Made by a program: the position numbers and the translations under genes. A DNA stretch of 64,000 bases from Methanomicrobia archaeon (GTDB taxonomy: Archaea > Methanobacteriota_B > Thermococci > Methanofastidiosales > NM3). Position 1 is the stretch's first letter, and every line of letters starts with the position of its first letter. Shown here in pieces: positions 25,308 through 33,255 of this stretch. Where the stretch lies: assembly GCA_030603445.1 (NCBI GenBank), contig JAUVXU010000004.1, positions 62,001 to 126,000 on the forward strand, written 5' to 3'. The notes beneath the pieces are model-generated. The model did no database searches, was not told the origin of the DNA, and saw only the letters and a list, made by a program, of their open reading frames with translations.

Positions 25308-25609
25308 TCAATCCACCCCATAAAAAGCAAAAAATATATGTTGTAAAATATATATAATTGTTTCGGTAATTTATAAACGATATGAATAATTTTTATATAA
25401 AATTAGAATGTTTTAATAATTTTTATATAAAATTGTAGTATATATATAGGTATTAAACAAATATTTGCATATATTCTTCTAATTCATCCTTAAAAAAGAG
25501 AAATCATCATATTCTATTTTTATAATCAATATATAAAATATATAGAATATTGTGCTAGACGTATACTATATAGATTAAGTATTTATATGGATGTGCTAAC
25601 GTTCGTTGC
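25308..25609. other. divergent intergenic region, very AT-rich (302 bases)
   Basis: It separates the ureidopropionase (minus) and the phosphate transporter (plus). It contains the 20-base direct repeats at 25385-25434. A TATA-like box (agtatttatatgg, about 25578-25590) lies near 25 bases before the PiT ATG, which predicts a leaderless PiT message. Confidence 0.6.
25385..25434 (+). repeat. two perfect 20-base direct repeats
   Basis: aataatttttatataaaatt at 25385-25404 and again at 25415-25434, a 30-base period (about three helical turns). The repeats lie about 180 bases upstream of the PiT start and about 80-130 bases upstream of the ureidopropionase start. Tandem operator sites are a reasonable reading. 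Confidence 0.6.
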
Positions 25610-26878
25610 ATGCTTGATTGGATTATTGCATTAAGCATTGCTGAAAAGGCGATAATTGCTCTTGCCCTGGCTTCAGGATTCTACATGGCTTGGACAATTG
25701 GTGCAAACGACGTGGCAAATTCTATGGGCACATCTGTAGGAAGCGGTGCGCTTACTTTGAAGAGAGCCGTGATTGTAGCAGGCATTTTCGAGTTCTTAGG
25801 GGCGGTCCTTGTAGGGCGTCATGTATCGGCAACCATCAAGTCAGGAATAATAACCCCCGGGCTAATAAACGATCCAAAAGTGTATATGCTTGCGATGCTA
25901 TCATGCCTAATAGCAGCTGCCTTTTGGGTGTTTGTTGCAACATACTACTCCCTTCCAATCTCCACCACCCATTCAATAGTTGGGGCTGTGATAGGGGTTG
26001 GGCTGTTAATATCATACCAAATGGTAAATTTTTCCATTGTCAACAGCATTGTGCTCTCATGGGTTTTCTCGCCTTTGTTAGGGGCGCTCTTAGCATTTAT
26101 ATTTTTCAAACTTATCGTTCGCTCAATCTTCTCTAAGAAGGAACCACTTCACGCACTGCGAAACGTTGGTCCAGTGCTTGTATTCTTCAACATTTTTATC
26201 ATATGCCTGTCAGTCTTGTATAAGGGGCTTGCAAAAATTGGGCTTTCTTTTGGGGCCCTCCAGGCTATAGAACTTTCTGCTGTGATTGCCATTACCGTTG
26301 CAATGGCATCTGCATACATATTCCTTAATATGGATTACAGAAAGCCGCGAAGCGACTCCGAGAAATACAGGCAAGTAGAAAGAATATTTGGATATTTGCA
26401 AATAATGACAGCATGTTCTGTTGCATTTGCGCACGGGGCAAACGATGTTGCAAACGCCATAGGTCCATTAGCGGCCATAATGCACACGATGGAGGCAGGA
26501 ACTATAGATGCAACTTCTGGCATACCGCTCTACATCCTGTTTATAGGGGGTGCAGGGATTGTTATTGGGATCTCGACATGGGGCTACAAGGTCATCGACA
26601 CTGTCGGTAAGAAAATAACTGAGATAACGCCTTCAAGGGGTTTTTGTGCTGAGCTTAGTACATGCATAACAGTGCTCTTATGCTCAAAGATAGGCCTTCC
26701 GATATCAACAACGCAAGTATTGATAGGATCCGTAATAGGGGTAGGATTCGCCAGAGGTATATCAGCCATAGATTTTAGCATTATTAGAAAGATAATAACC
26801 TCATGGCTTCTGACGCTTCCCATATCTGCATTAAGCAGTATGCTTATATATATCGTATTGAAAGGAATAATACTATGA
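25610..26878 (+). CDS. pit: inorganic phosphate transporter, PiT family
   Basis: 422 aa with about 10-11 membrane helices. The two inverted PiT signatures are visible: the N-terminal AWTIGANDVANSMGTSVGSGAL with LPISTTHSIVGAVIGVG, and the C-terminal AHGANDVANAIGPLAAI with LPISTTQVLIGSVIGVG. It carries phosphate (or sulfate-type anion) with H+ or Na+. The DUF47 gene starts three bases after its stop and is the usual partner. The ATG has no ribosome-binding site, but a TATA box about 25 bases upstream suggests a leaderless transcript. Confidence 0.95.
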   Translation: MLDWIIALSIAEKAIIALALASGFYMAWTIGANDVANSMGTSVGSGALTLKRAVIVAGIFEFLGAVLVGRHVSATIKSGIITPGLINDPKVYMLAMLSCLIAAAFWVFVATYYSLPISTTHSIVGAVIGVGLLISYQMVNFSIVNSIVLSWVFSPLLGALLAFIFFKLIVRSIFSKKEPLHALRNVGPVLVFFNIFIICLSVLYKGLAKIGLSFGALQAIELSAVIAITVAMASAYIFLNMDYRKPRSDSEKYRQVERIFGYLQIMTACSVAFAHGANDVANAIGPLAAIMHTMEAGTIDATSGIPLYILFIGGAGIVIGISTWGYKVIDTVGKKITEITPSRGFCAELSTCITVLLCSKIGLPISTTQVLIGSVIGVGFARGISAIDFSIIRKIITSWLLTLPISALSSMLIYIVLKGIIL

Positions 26879-26881
26879 GGG

Positions 26882-27583
26882 ATGTGGATGGTAAGATGGA
26901 AAGACAGGATTAGGGTGCCCTTGCTAGGTGCCCTTCGGAGCGACCCGTTCGAAAAGTTGAACGAGCACGCAAAGATGGTGAAAGTATGCACAGAATCTCT
27001 GAAGCACGCCATGAAGGCCTACTTTGAAGGGGATTTTGATACGTTTGATAAGTACAGGCTTAAGGTTATAAAAGACGAGGAGAAGGCCGATATCATCAAG
27101 AGAAACATACGAAATCACCTGCCTAAAAGCATACATATGTCTGTTGACAAGAGAAATTTCCTCCTTCTTTTGACACAGCAGGATAATATACTCGATTATG
27201 AAGAGGATCTGGTACAATGGTTGCATATGCGAATCAAGACGTATAATAATGATATCAGTGCCGACTTCATGCATCTCACCGACAAGGTGATAGAAACAAT
27301 TGGTTATTTCGAGAAAGCCATCTTCAATCTTCCTGATGTCCTAGAGTCGTCTTTTGCAGATGACGAGAGAAATGAGACAAAAAAATACATAAAGAAAGTG
27401 AGCTTAGGGGAGCATGAATCTGATGTCCTTGAACAAGCCTTGTCCAAGAAGATATTCTCTTTGGAAGATCAGCTGACGCCAATAGACATCTACCACTTAT
27501 TACGGGCTGTACAGATACTTGGAGAAATATCAAATCACGCAGAAAACGCCTCGGACAGGATAAGAAACCTGCTTGCAAGGTGA
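26882..27583 (+). CDS. DUF47 (PhoU-like) protein, PiT accessory
   Basis: 233 aa, all-helical, TIGR00153/DUF47 type. The DUF47 hallmark of paired acidic helices is visible (FDKYRLKVIKDEEKADIIKRNIRNHL; DNILDYEEDLVQW; SLGEHESDVLEQALSKKIF; ISNHAENASDRIRNLLAR). Such proteins lie beside PiT transporters and are thought to control them. The gene is coupled to the transporter through a GAGGG site in the 3-base gap. Its stop codon lies inside the AAGGTGAT ribosome-binding site of the next gene. Confidence 0.9.
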   Translation: MWMVRWKDRIRVPLLGALRSDPFEKLNEHAKMVKVCTESLKHAMKAYFEGDFDTFDKYRLKVIKDEEKADIIKRNIRNHLPKSIHMSVDKRNFLLLLTQQDNILDYEEDLVQWLHMRIKTYNNDISADFMHLTDKVIETIGYFEKAIFNLPDVLESSFADDERNETKKYIKKVSLGEHESDVLEQALSKKIFSLEDQLTPIDIYHLLRAVQILGEISNHAENASDRIRNLLAR

Positions 27584-27587
27584 TGCT

Positions 27588-28472
27588 ATTCTAAGTATTA
27601 TTGTTCACGGCGGGGCCTGGAACATGCCAAAAAAACTTGAGGCCGCGCATCTAAAAGGCGTCTGTGAGGCATGCAAGGCGGGCCGTGATGCATTGCTTGA
27701 TGGCAATGGGAGTGTTAATGCAATAGCTGATGCCCTTGTCATATTAGAAGATGACGAGACGTTTGATGCAGGCGTCGGTTCCTTCCTAAACAGTGTGGGC
27801 GATGTAGAGCTAGATGCGGGGATTATGACTGGAGACAGCGGAGACTTTGCCTGCTGTGGTGCAGTATCACGCCTGCGCAACCCGATTCTTGCATGCAAGA
27901 AGCTGCTTGAGATTGCCCCAAACAGGTTGCTCGTCTGTGAGGGAATGCACAAGTTTGCCGAAGAGAACGGTTTTGAGTTAATAGACAACGATGAATTGAA
28001 AATCTCAAGAGAGATAGAGCGCTACAAGAACAAGTCCGCCCCTGTTGAAAAATATTTCTTGCCGTCAGACACTGTTGGTGCGGTGGCACTAGATGAATAT
28101 GGGCAAATCGCGGCTGCAAACACCACAGGAGGAACTCCTGGAAAACTTCCCGGTCGCGTCGGCGACTCCCCCATCGTTGGTTGTGGCATCTACGCAGGCC
28201 CGAACGCAGGCATTGCTGCTACAGGATATGGGGAACCAATAATCAAGACCGTGCTTTGCAAGTGCGTTTATGATGAATATTCTAAGTGCAAAGACATCGA
28301 CCTTGCAACAAATCACGGCATTGGCATTCTCTCTTTATACGGGTGGGGCGGGGTAATTGCCCTAGACAAAGAAGGAAACAGCGCCGCGCGCCACAACACC
28401 ACAAAAATGCCGTTTGCAAGATGGGATGAGAAAAATAATAAAATTGAAAAAAAGATAAGCAACCCCCTTTAA
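27588..28472 (+). CDS. isoaspartyl peptidase / L-asparaginase type 2 (Ntn hydrolase)
   Basis: About 294 aa Ntn-hydrolase made as a precursor that cuts itself before the threonine of the DTVGAVALD motif. Other marks: N-terminal IIVHGGAW, FDAGVGSFLN, ANTTGGTPGKLPGRVGDSPIVGCG, and ATGYGE. It removes isoaspartyl damage or hydrolyses asparagine. Start: AUU at 27588 lies right after AAGGTGAT and gives (M)LSIIVHGGAW, the normal family N-terminus. The only conventional in-frame choice, TTG 27573, lies upstream of that site and would add five residues. It is third in the PiT operon. Its stop lies in a strong hairpin. Confidence 0.88.
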   Translation: MLSIIVHGGAWNMPKKLEAAHLKGVCEACKAGRDALLDGNGSVNAIADALVILEDDETFDAGVGSFLNSVGDVELDAGIMTGDSGDFACCGAVSRLRNPILACKKLLEIAPNRLLVCEGMHKFAEENGFELIDNDELKISREIERYKNKSAPVEKYFLPSDTVGAVALDEYGQIAAANTTGGTPGKLPGRVGDSPIVGCGIYAGPNAGIAATGYGEPIIKTVLCKCVYDEYSKCKDIDLATNHGIGILSLYGWGGVIALDKEGNSAARHNTTKMPFARWDEKNNKIEKKISNPL

Positions 28473-28483
28473 AGAGGGGGAGC
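28466..28483. terminator. hairpin CCCCCT-N6-AGGGGG between convergent genes
   Basis: A six-base GC-rich stem overlapping the isoaspartyl peptidase stop codon, between convergent transcription units. Only a weak T-run follows on either strand. Confidence 0.5.
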
Positions 28484-28524
28484 ATTTATTGCCAGAAGCG
28501 ACAAGCGCCCCTTTGTATCATTCT

Positions 28525-30351
28525 TTAGTCCTGCATCTGTTCATAGGCATAGCCTATGCCAAGCTGCTCCAAACGCTCTTTAGTTGGAACGCCGTCCTTG
28601 CCCCATCCGCGAAGCTCGTAATACATGTCAAGCATCTTGTCAAGCTCTTCTTGCGGGCAGTACATGCCTTTTAGCGGTCCGTCTGGTATGGGTTCGTTCA
28701 TGAATCTCCATGGAAGCTTGTCATCCTTTCTCCTTATGCCCTCACGGCAGTTGAAGCAGCGCTCCATGGTGTAGATACGATCGGATATCTCTGTTAGTTC
28801 TTCTAAAGTGATGTTCCATCCTACTACATCGTTCACCCATCTGACATAGTTGTCGGTAAGTACGAGACCAGCTGATTTCTCACAAAGGTGGCATATGACC
28901 GCCGCATCCCCGAATGTCGTCCAGTTTGCAGTATCAAATGCAAGTGCAGGCTTATCAGAGATGTCCTCGCGCTTCTCGCGTGGTATACCATACTCTATTG
29001 AAGGGCGTGCATCGTGGTGGCTTCCTCCCCTATTGGACACGGAGTAACCTATGCTCATCGTCTTTAGTCCCCTGCCGGAGTGCCCCGCTGGCTCAAGGCC
29101 CTTTATGTTGATTGCAATCTTGTAAGCCTCGCCTCCAAGCCGATTTGCCATCTCCCTTGTCCCAAGGCCGATGAATGCGCCAATGCCCTCTGCGTTTCCA
29201 GTAAGCTCCACTGCCTTAAGGAGGGTCTCCCTATTGCCCCAGCTAAAGTCAAGACCTGAAAGGTCCATATCCTTTAAGAGCCCTTTCTCCTGCGCCTCCA
29301 TCATGAAGGAAACAGAAAGGCCAAATGATATGGTGTCTATACCGTATTCATCGCATTTAGCATCGGCAATGATGAGTGTGTCTAGGTCATTTATACCACA
29401 CATGCTGCCCATAGCATACAGGGATTCATACTCAGGCCCTTCTGATATTGAAGGATCTGATTTTGCAGCATCTATCTTCGTACAGGCCAAACGGCAGGCA
29501 AAACATGCGTCGTTACGCTTCCAGTGCTCTGCCTTGAGCTTCTCGCCGGATATATCCTCGGCATGCTCGAACTGTTCCTGCTTGTAGTTGTACGTGCCTA
29601 AACAACCCTGTTTATTTATGATGTTCACAAGGATCGGGGTCCCGAAGTCTGTTAGGCCTTTTCCCTTCGTCTCATACTCGGGGATCAATTCATTGTAATG
29701 CTTGAACATGTTGTCAAGATTTGCCACCTCAACATCTTTTGTCCCGCGCACTGTTATGGCCTTAAGCTTCTTAGCGCCAAAAACCGCTCCGATTCCGCCG
29801 CGTCCGCATGCCCTGACATCATGAATAACACATGCATAACGCGCCATGTTCTCTCCTGCTGGCCCAATGCACAGAGTTGAGAAGTCGCTTGATGTTATCT
29901 CCTCTATCTTCTTTTGTACCTTCTTAGTGTCAAGCCCAGAAAGCTCGCTTGCATCTCGTATCTCCACTGTATCGTTATCTATTAAGACATATTTGAGAGA
30001 ATCTGCCTGTCCGGTCACTATTATGCTATCGTACCCTGCGTACTTTAGCTTGGCTGCAAAGTCGCCGCCGAACGCACCGCGCATGTAACCTCCTGTCAAA
30101 GGAGACTTCGTAACTATCGTGCCCCTTCCTGCGCCGTGTAGGAACGTGCCGGATATAGGGCCTGCGCCAACAGCAATGATATTCTCAGGACCTAGCGGAT
30201 CTACACCCTTTGGCGTCATGTCAAAGAGGTATTTTGCACCAAATCCGACGCCGCCAAGGAACTTCTTGGCAAGGTCCTCAGAGGTATTCTCCTTTTTTAT
30301 CTCGCCGGTAGTAAGATTGACAAATAGTATCTTTCCTGCATATCCTTTCAT
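28525..30351 (-). CDS. tungsten-type aldehyde:ferredoxin oxidoreductase
   Basis: 608 aa AOR family enzyme that oxidises an aldehyde to the acid and passes electrons to ferredoxin. N-terminal domain: GYAGKILFVNLTTGEI, GGVGFGAKYLFD, GAGPISGTFLHGAGRG, SPLTGGYMRGAFGGDFAAKLKYAGYD. Cluster ligands: DACFACRLACTK with the later CFNCREG. It also has GPEYESLYAMGSMCG and EPAGHSGRGLKTMSIGYSVSNRGGSHHDARPS, a segment that binds the pterin. The substrate is unknown; by proximity, malonate semialdehyde is one candidate. It starts 2 bases after the ferredoxin subunit gene, with GGAGGAT as ribosome-binding site. Confidence 0.92.
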   Translation of the reverse strand: MKGYAGKILFVNLTTGEIKKENTSEDLAKKFLGGVGFGAKYLFDMTPKGVDPLGPENIIAVGAGPISGTFLHGAGRGTIVTKSPLTGGYMRGAFGGDFAAKLKYAGYDSIIVTGQADSLKYVLIDNDTVEIRDASELSGLDTKKVQKKIEEITSSDFSTLCIGPAGENMARYACVIHDVRACGRGGIGAVFGAKKLKAITVRGTKDVEVANLDNMFKHYNELIPEYETKGKGLTDFGTPILVNIINKQGCLGTYNYKQEQFEHAEDISGEKLKAEHWKRNDACFACRLACTKIDAAKSDPSISEGPEYESLYAMGSMCGINDLDTLIIADAKCDEYGIDTISFGLSVSFMMEAQEKGLLKDMDLSGLDFSWGNRETLLKAVELTGNAEGIGAFIGLGTREMANRLGGEAYKIAINIKGLEPAGHSGRGLKTMSIGYSVSNRGGSHHDARPSIEYGIPREKREDISDKPALAFDTANWTTFGDAAVICHLCEKSAGLVLTDNYVRWVNDVVGWNITLEELTEISDRIYTMERCFNCREGIRRKDDKLPWRFMNEPIPDGPLKGMYCPQEELDKMLDMYYELRGWGKDGVPTKERLEQLGIGYAYEQMQD

Positions 30352-30353
30352 TT

Positions 30354-30755
30354 TTAATCCTCCTCCACGAACAAAGCATCAAACGGGCAGTAACGAATAC
30401 AGTTCATTTCACCGTTGCAGAAATCACACTTCAGGATATATTCAAGATCTGGGTGGGTAAACATAGCGTCATAAGGGCATGCATCCACACATACCATGCA
30501 GCCTATGCACTCCTCTTTATTGAACTTGACCTCGTTATCTTCAATGTAAAGCGCTTCAGTTGGGCAAACATCGATACATTCGGGTTCCTCACAATGTTTG
30601 CATGTAAGCTGGTTAAACTTTCCATAGAACTCGTCGCGCCATAAGCGGATTCTTGATTTGTTTGGGTTGAAGACACCTTCGTGTGTAGCCGAGCATACTA
30701 GCTCGCAGGTTTTGCAACCACTACACTTCTCGGTGTCGAAACCTATTCTTTTCAT
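30354..30755 (-). CDS. four-cluster polyferredoxin subunit (HycB/CooF type)
   Basis: 133 aa with four cysteine groups: CSGCKTCELVC, CKHCEEPECIDVCP, CIGCMVCVDACP and CDFCNGEMNCIRYCP. This matches the electron-transfer subunits that accompany AOR-type or DMSO-reductase-type enzymes. It is the first gene of a two-gene unit with the AOR and most likely collects the electrons of aldehyde oxidation. Confidence 0.9.
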   Translation of the reverse strand: MKRIGFDTEKCSGCKTCELVCSATHEGVFNPNKSRIRLWRDEFYGKFNQLTCKHCEEPECIDVCPTEALYIEDNEVKFNKEECIGCMVCVDACPYDAMFTHPDLEYILKCDFCNGEMNCIRYCPFDALFVEED

Positions 30756-30831
30756 GATAAGTCACCGGGTAAAAATAAAAATGGAAAAATTTAAAGGTTT
30801 CGATAGGTTATAATAAAACAATCGAGGTTTT

Positions 30832-31389
30832 TCACAACGACATATCGGAGAATTCGCGGTCCTTGCGTTCCTTGTTTATCTTCTCAAGGTAACGGTATAC
30901 GCCAGAGTGGGGTTTTCCCTCAAGCAGCATATCCACTGCCTTTTTGGCATCATGGACCTCTTGGAACGTGCCAAGAATGGAGATGGTCTTGCCATATACC
31001 GAGAGATGTACGCCGGTCATGGTCTCAATTATGCGCCTTGTCTTGCCTTCCTTTCCGATTATGCGGCCTCTGATACGCAGCATGCTGCTGCGAGAGTGCC
31101 CCACATATTCTGATATGTCTATTATCTCAACTATTACTCCGTCTTCTTGAAGACGCATCGCCTTTTGCGGGGAAAATCCCCTGGCTATGGCCTTTACCAT
31201 ATCGCGCGCCTTCCAGACTGCAAGGGGGTCCTTGGTATCTGAAGTATCGGATATATAAACTGCAGAGTTATCCGAATCGATCTTAAGGCAAACATGGAGT
31301 ACCTCCTCTATCATCTCCCTTGTTTCCCCTTTCTTGCCTATTACAATGCCCAATCTATCATAGGGTATCTTCATGTACTCCTCATTCAT
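30832..31389 (-). CDS. KH-domain RNA-binding protein (archaeal Pno1/Dim2 type)
   Basis: About 185 aa with two KH domains: the first with IPYDRLGIVIGKKGETREMIEE, the second with MLRIRGRIIGKEGKTRRIIETMTGVHLSVYGKTISILG. It belongs to the archaeal family related to Dim2/Pno1, which binds the 3' end of small-subunit rRNA during ribosome maturation. The chosen ATG 31389 overlaps the rio1 stop and follows AGGTGA by about six bases; the longer open frame to 31467 is antisense to coding DNA of rio1. Order aIF1A-rio1-KH is common in archaea. Confidence 0.92.
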   Translation of the reverse strand: MNEEYMKIPYDRLGIVIGKKGETREMIEEVLHVCLKIDSDNSAVYISDTSDTKDPLAVWKARDMVKAIARGFSPQKAMRLQEDGVIVEIIDISEYVGHSRSSMLRIRGRIIGKEGKTRRIIETMTGVHLSVYGKTISILGTFQEVHDAKKAVDMLLEGKPHSGVYRYLEKINKERKDREFSDMSL

Positions 31390-32155
31390 TCTTCTCACCT
31401 GTAACTTGCCCCAACAATATGTCCATATCCGGCACCTCAATGAACTTTGAGAAATACCTTTTAACATTTTCTATATCCCTTATAAGAAACTGGCGCGCCA
31501 TTGGATTTCTCATAACAGTCCCCTGGGAGTAGTCTATCGGGTGCAGCTTCTTAGGCCCAACAAGGATGTTGTACTCGCTTAGGTCCGCGTGCACAATGCC
31601 TTCCTTATACATCCCTTTCACATACGACATGACAGTGCGAAAGTCTTTCTCTGGATCGTCCGGGCCAGCGATTCGCAGCTGTGGGTATGCTATGCCCCCT
31701 TCACCAAGAAACTCCATAATAAGCACATTGTTTAGGATAATATGTGGTTTTGGGACTGGAAGGTATTCTTCAAGGCGCTTTAGATTCTTAAACTCCCTCC
31801 TCCCCCATGCAAATACAACCTGGCGGTACTGCTTTTTTATGTCACTAAATCTTGGGTCTTGAACAATGTACTGCCACATATTGCGAAACGTGGCTGCGGA
31901 AATGCGATAGATCTTTATGGCCACTTCCTTTCCATCAGGGGCGTATCCCCAAAATACATTTGCCTCCTTTCCTGTAGATACTATGCCTTGCACCGTATCA
32001 AGCTTTCCGGCCTTTATAAGGTCGTATAGCGTCATAAGAGTTGACTTGTCAAATACTCCGTCTCGCACCTTGAGCGTTTCAGTGCCTTTTCTCATCTTCT
32101 CTTGCTTGAGCCCTTTTTTGAACTCACGCTCGTAGAATTTGTCGACACTATTCAT
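31382..32155 (-). CDS. rio1: RIO1-family serine protein kinase
   Basis: 257 aa atypical kinase/ATPase needed for small-subunit maturation. Visible motifs: ATP loop STGKEANVFWG, VAIKIYRISAATFRNM, hinge LIMEFLGEGG, catalytic loop HADLSEYNILV, metal loop IDYSQG. It overlaps the aIF1A stop (ATGA) and the KH gene start, so all three are translated together. Confidence 0.95.
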   Translation of the reverse strand: MNSVDKFYEREFKKGLKQEKMRKGTETLKVRDGVFDKSTLMTLYDLIKAGKLDTVQGIVSTGKEANVFWGYAPDGKEVAIKIYRISAATFRNMWQYIVQDPRFSDIKKQYRQVVFAWGRREFKNLKRLEEYLPVPKPHIILNNVLIMEFLGEGGIAYPQLRIAGPDDPEKDFRTVMSYVKGMYKEGIVHADLSEYNILVGPKKLHPIDYSQGTVMRNPMARQFLIRDIENVKRYFSKFIEVPDMDILLGQVTGEKNE

Positions 32156-32478
32156 TTCTCGGCCTCTATGAATCCATTCTTTTTAAGATATTCAGACTCT
32201 TCCCAGCTATAGCGGTATATAACATCGAGGCGTTTGTTATCGCCAGGAATCATCTGTCTTAGCAGAACATAACTATTAACACGAAACAATACGTGGTCCC
32301 TGAACTTTCCGGGGATGCGAACAATAACATCATTTCTATTAGAGAGTGAAACTAGCAGCCTGTCGCCCCCTAACAGTTTTTCCACCCTGCCTATTATCTG
32401 CCCTTCTTTTGGCAGCATCATGCTATCTCCAACTGATAATGCTATCTTAGGGGATAATTTTGATTTTTTCCGTGCCAT
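32152..32478 (-). CDS. translation initiation factor aIF1A
   Basis: 108 aa OB-fold protein homologous to eIF1A, which works with aIF1 in start-codon selection on the small subunit. Marks: MLPKEGQIIGRVEKLLGGDRLLV, NDVIVRIPGKFRDHVLFRVNSYVLL and DVIYRYSWEESEYLKKNG. It is the first gene of the aIF1A-rio1-KH operon and divergent from pyrE. It is relevant here because several genes in the window seem to use unusual start codons. Confidence 0.94.
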   Translation of the reverse strand: MARKKSKLSPKIALSVGDSMMLPKEGQIIGRVEKLLGGDRLLVSLSNRNDVIVRIPGKFRDHVLFRVNSYVLLRQMIPGDNKRLDVIYRYSWEESEYLKKNGFIEAEK

Positions 32479-32540
32479 ATTATCTATAAGTTTGATGCAC
32501 CCACTTAAAAACGTTGCTTAGTGGCACAAAATAAGTATCT

Positions 32541-32550
32541 TTTTAAATAA
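32541..32550 (+). promoter_or_regulatory. TATA box of pyrE
   Basis: ttttaaataa about 25 bases before the in-frame ATGs at 32566 and 32572. The spacing predicts a message that begins at or next to the start codon. Confidence 0.55.
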
Positions 32551-32565
32551 AATAAAGTCTTTATA

Positions 32566-33255
32566 ATGTATATGAAGAATCTAACATCTTACCAGGAAGA
32601 TATGATACGTGTTCTAGTCGAATCACGGGCACTGTCATTTGGCGAGTTCACACTTAAGAGCGGACGCATCTCACCATATTTTTTCAATATGGGAAGAGCA
32701 ATATCCAATGGGATGTATCTTGCGACCGTGTCGCGATGCTACTGCGAGAAGCTTATAGACTGCGTAGGCAATGATTTCACTTTCATCTTTGGTCCCGCAT
32801 ACAAGGGCATCCCGCTTGCATGCGCAATAGCGCACACTCTCTGGAGGGAGTTTGAAGTGGCTGTCAGGTGGGGATATGACAGAAAGGAGGAAAAGACATA
32901 TGGTGACACCCGCGATGCCGCACTTGTAGGGAAGCTTTGCAGCAAGGACAAGGTGATCATGGTGGATGATGTCATCACCACCGGCGACACCAAGATAGAG
33001 TCATGGAAAAAGCTTCTTGCGTTAGATAGTACATTAATCCCAAAAGGCGTTCTTGTTGCCGTTGATCGTGAGGAAAAGGACAAAAATGGCAAAATGCCAG
33101 TAAAAATACTAAAAGAAGCCGGGCTGGATTTTTTCTCCATACTAAAGGCTTCTGTTATCTTCGACTATTTGCACGATGTGAAAATAGACGGAAAGATCAT
33201 CGTGAACGATGACCTATACGAACGATACCAAGACTACAGGCGCCGCTACAATTAG
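32566..33255 (+). CDS. pyrE: orotate phosphoribosyltransferase
   Basis: 229 aa. Transfers the phosphoribosyl group of PRPP to orotate in pyrimidine synthesis. The PRPP site reads VIMVDDVITTGDTKIES; the N-terminal part has FGEFTLKSGRISPYFFNMG and FGPAYKGIPLACAIA, all typical for PyrE. The second ATG (32572) may be the true start of a leaderless message; no ribosome-binding site is seen. The stop overlaps the stop of the convergent glycosyltransferase by four bases. Confidence 0.93.
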   Translation: MYMKNLTSYQEDMIRVLVESRALSFGEFTLKSGRISPYFFNMGRAISNGMYLATVSRCYCEKLIDCVGNDFTFIFGPAYKGIPLACAIAHTLWREFEVAVRWGYDRKEEKTYGDTRDAALVGKLCSKDKVIMVDDVITTGDTKIESWKKLLALDSTLIPKGVLVAVDREEKDKNGKMPVKILKEAGLDFFSILKASVIFDYLHDVKIDGKIIVNDDLYERYQDYRRRYN

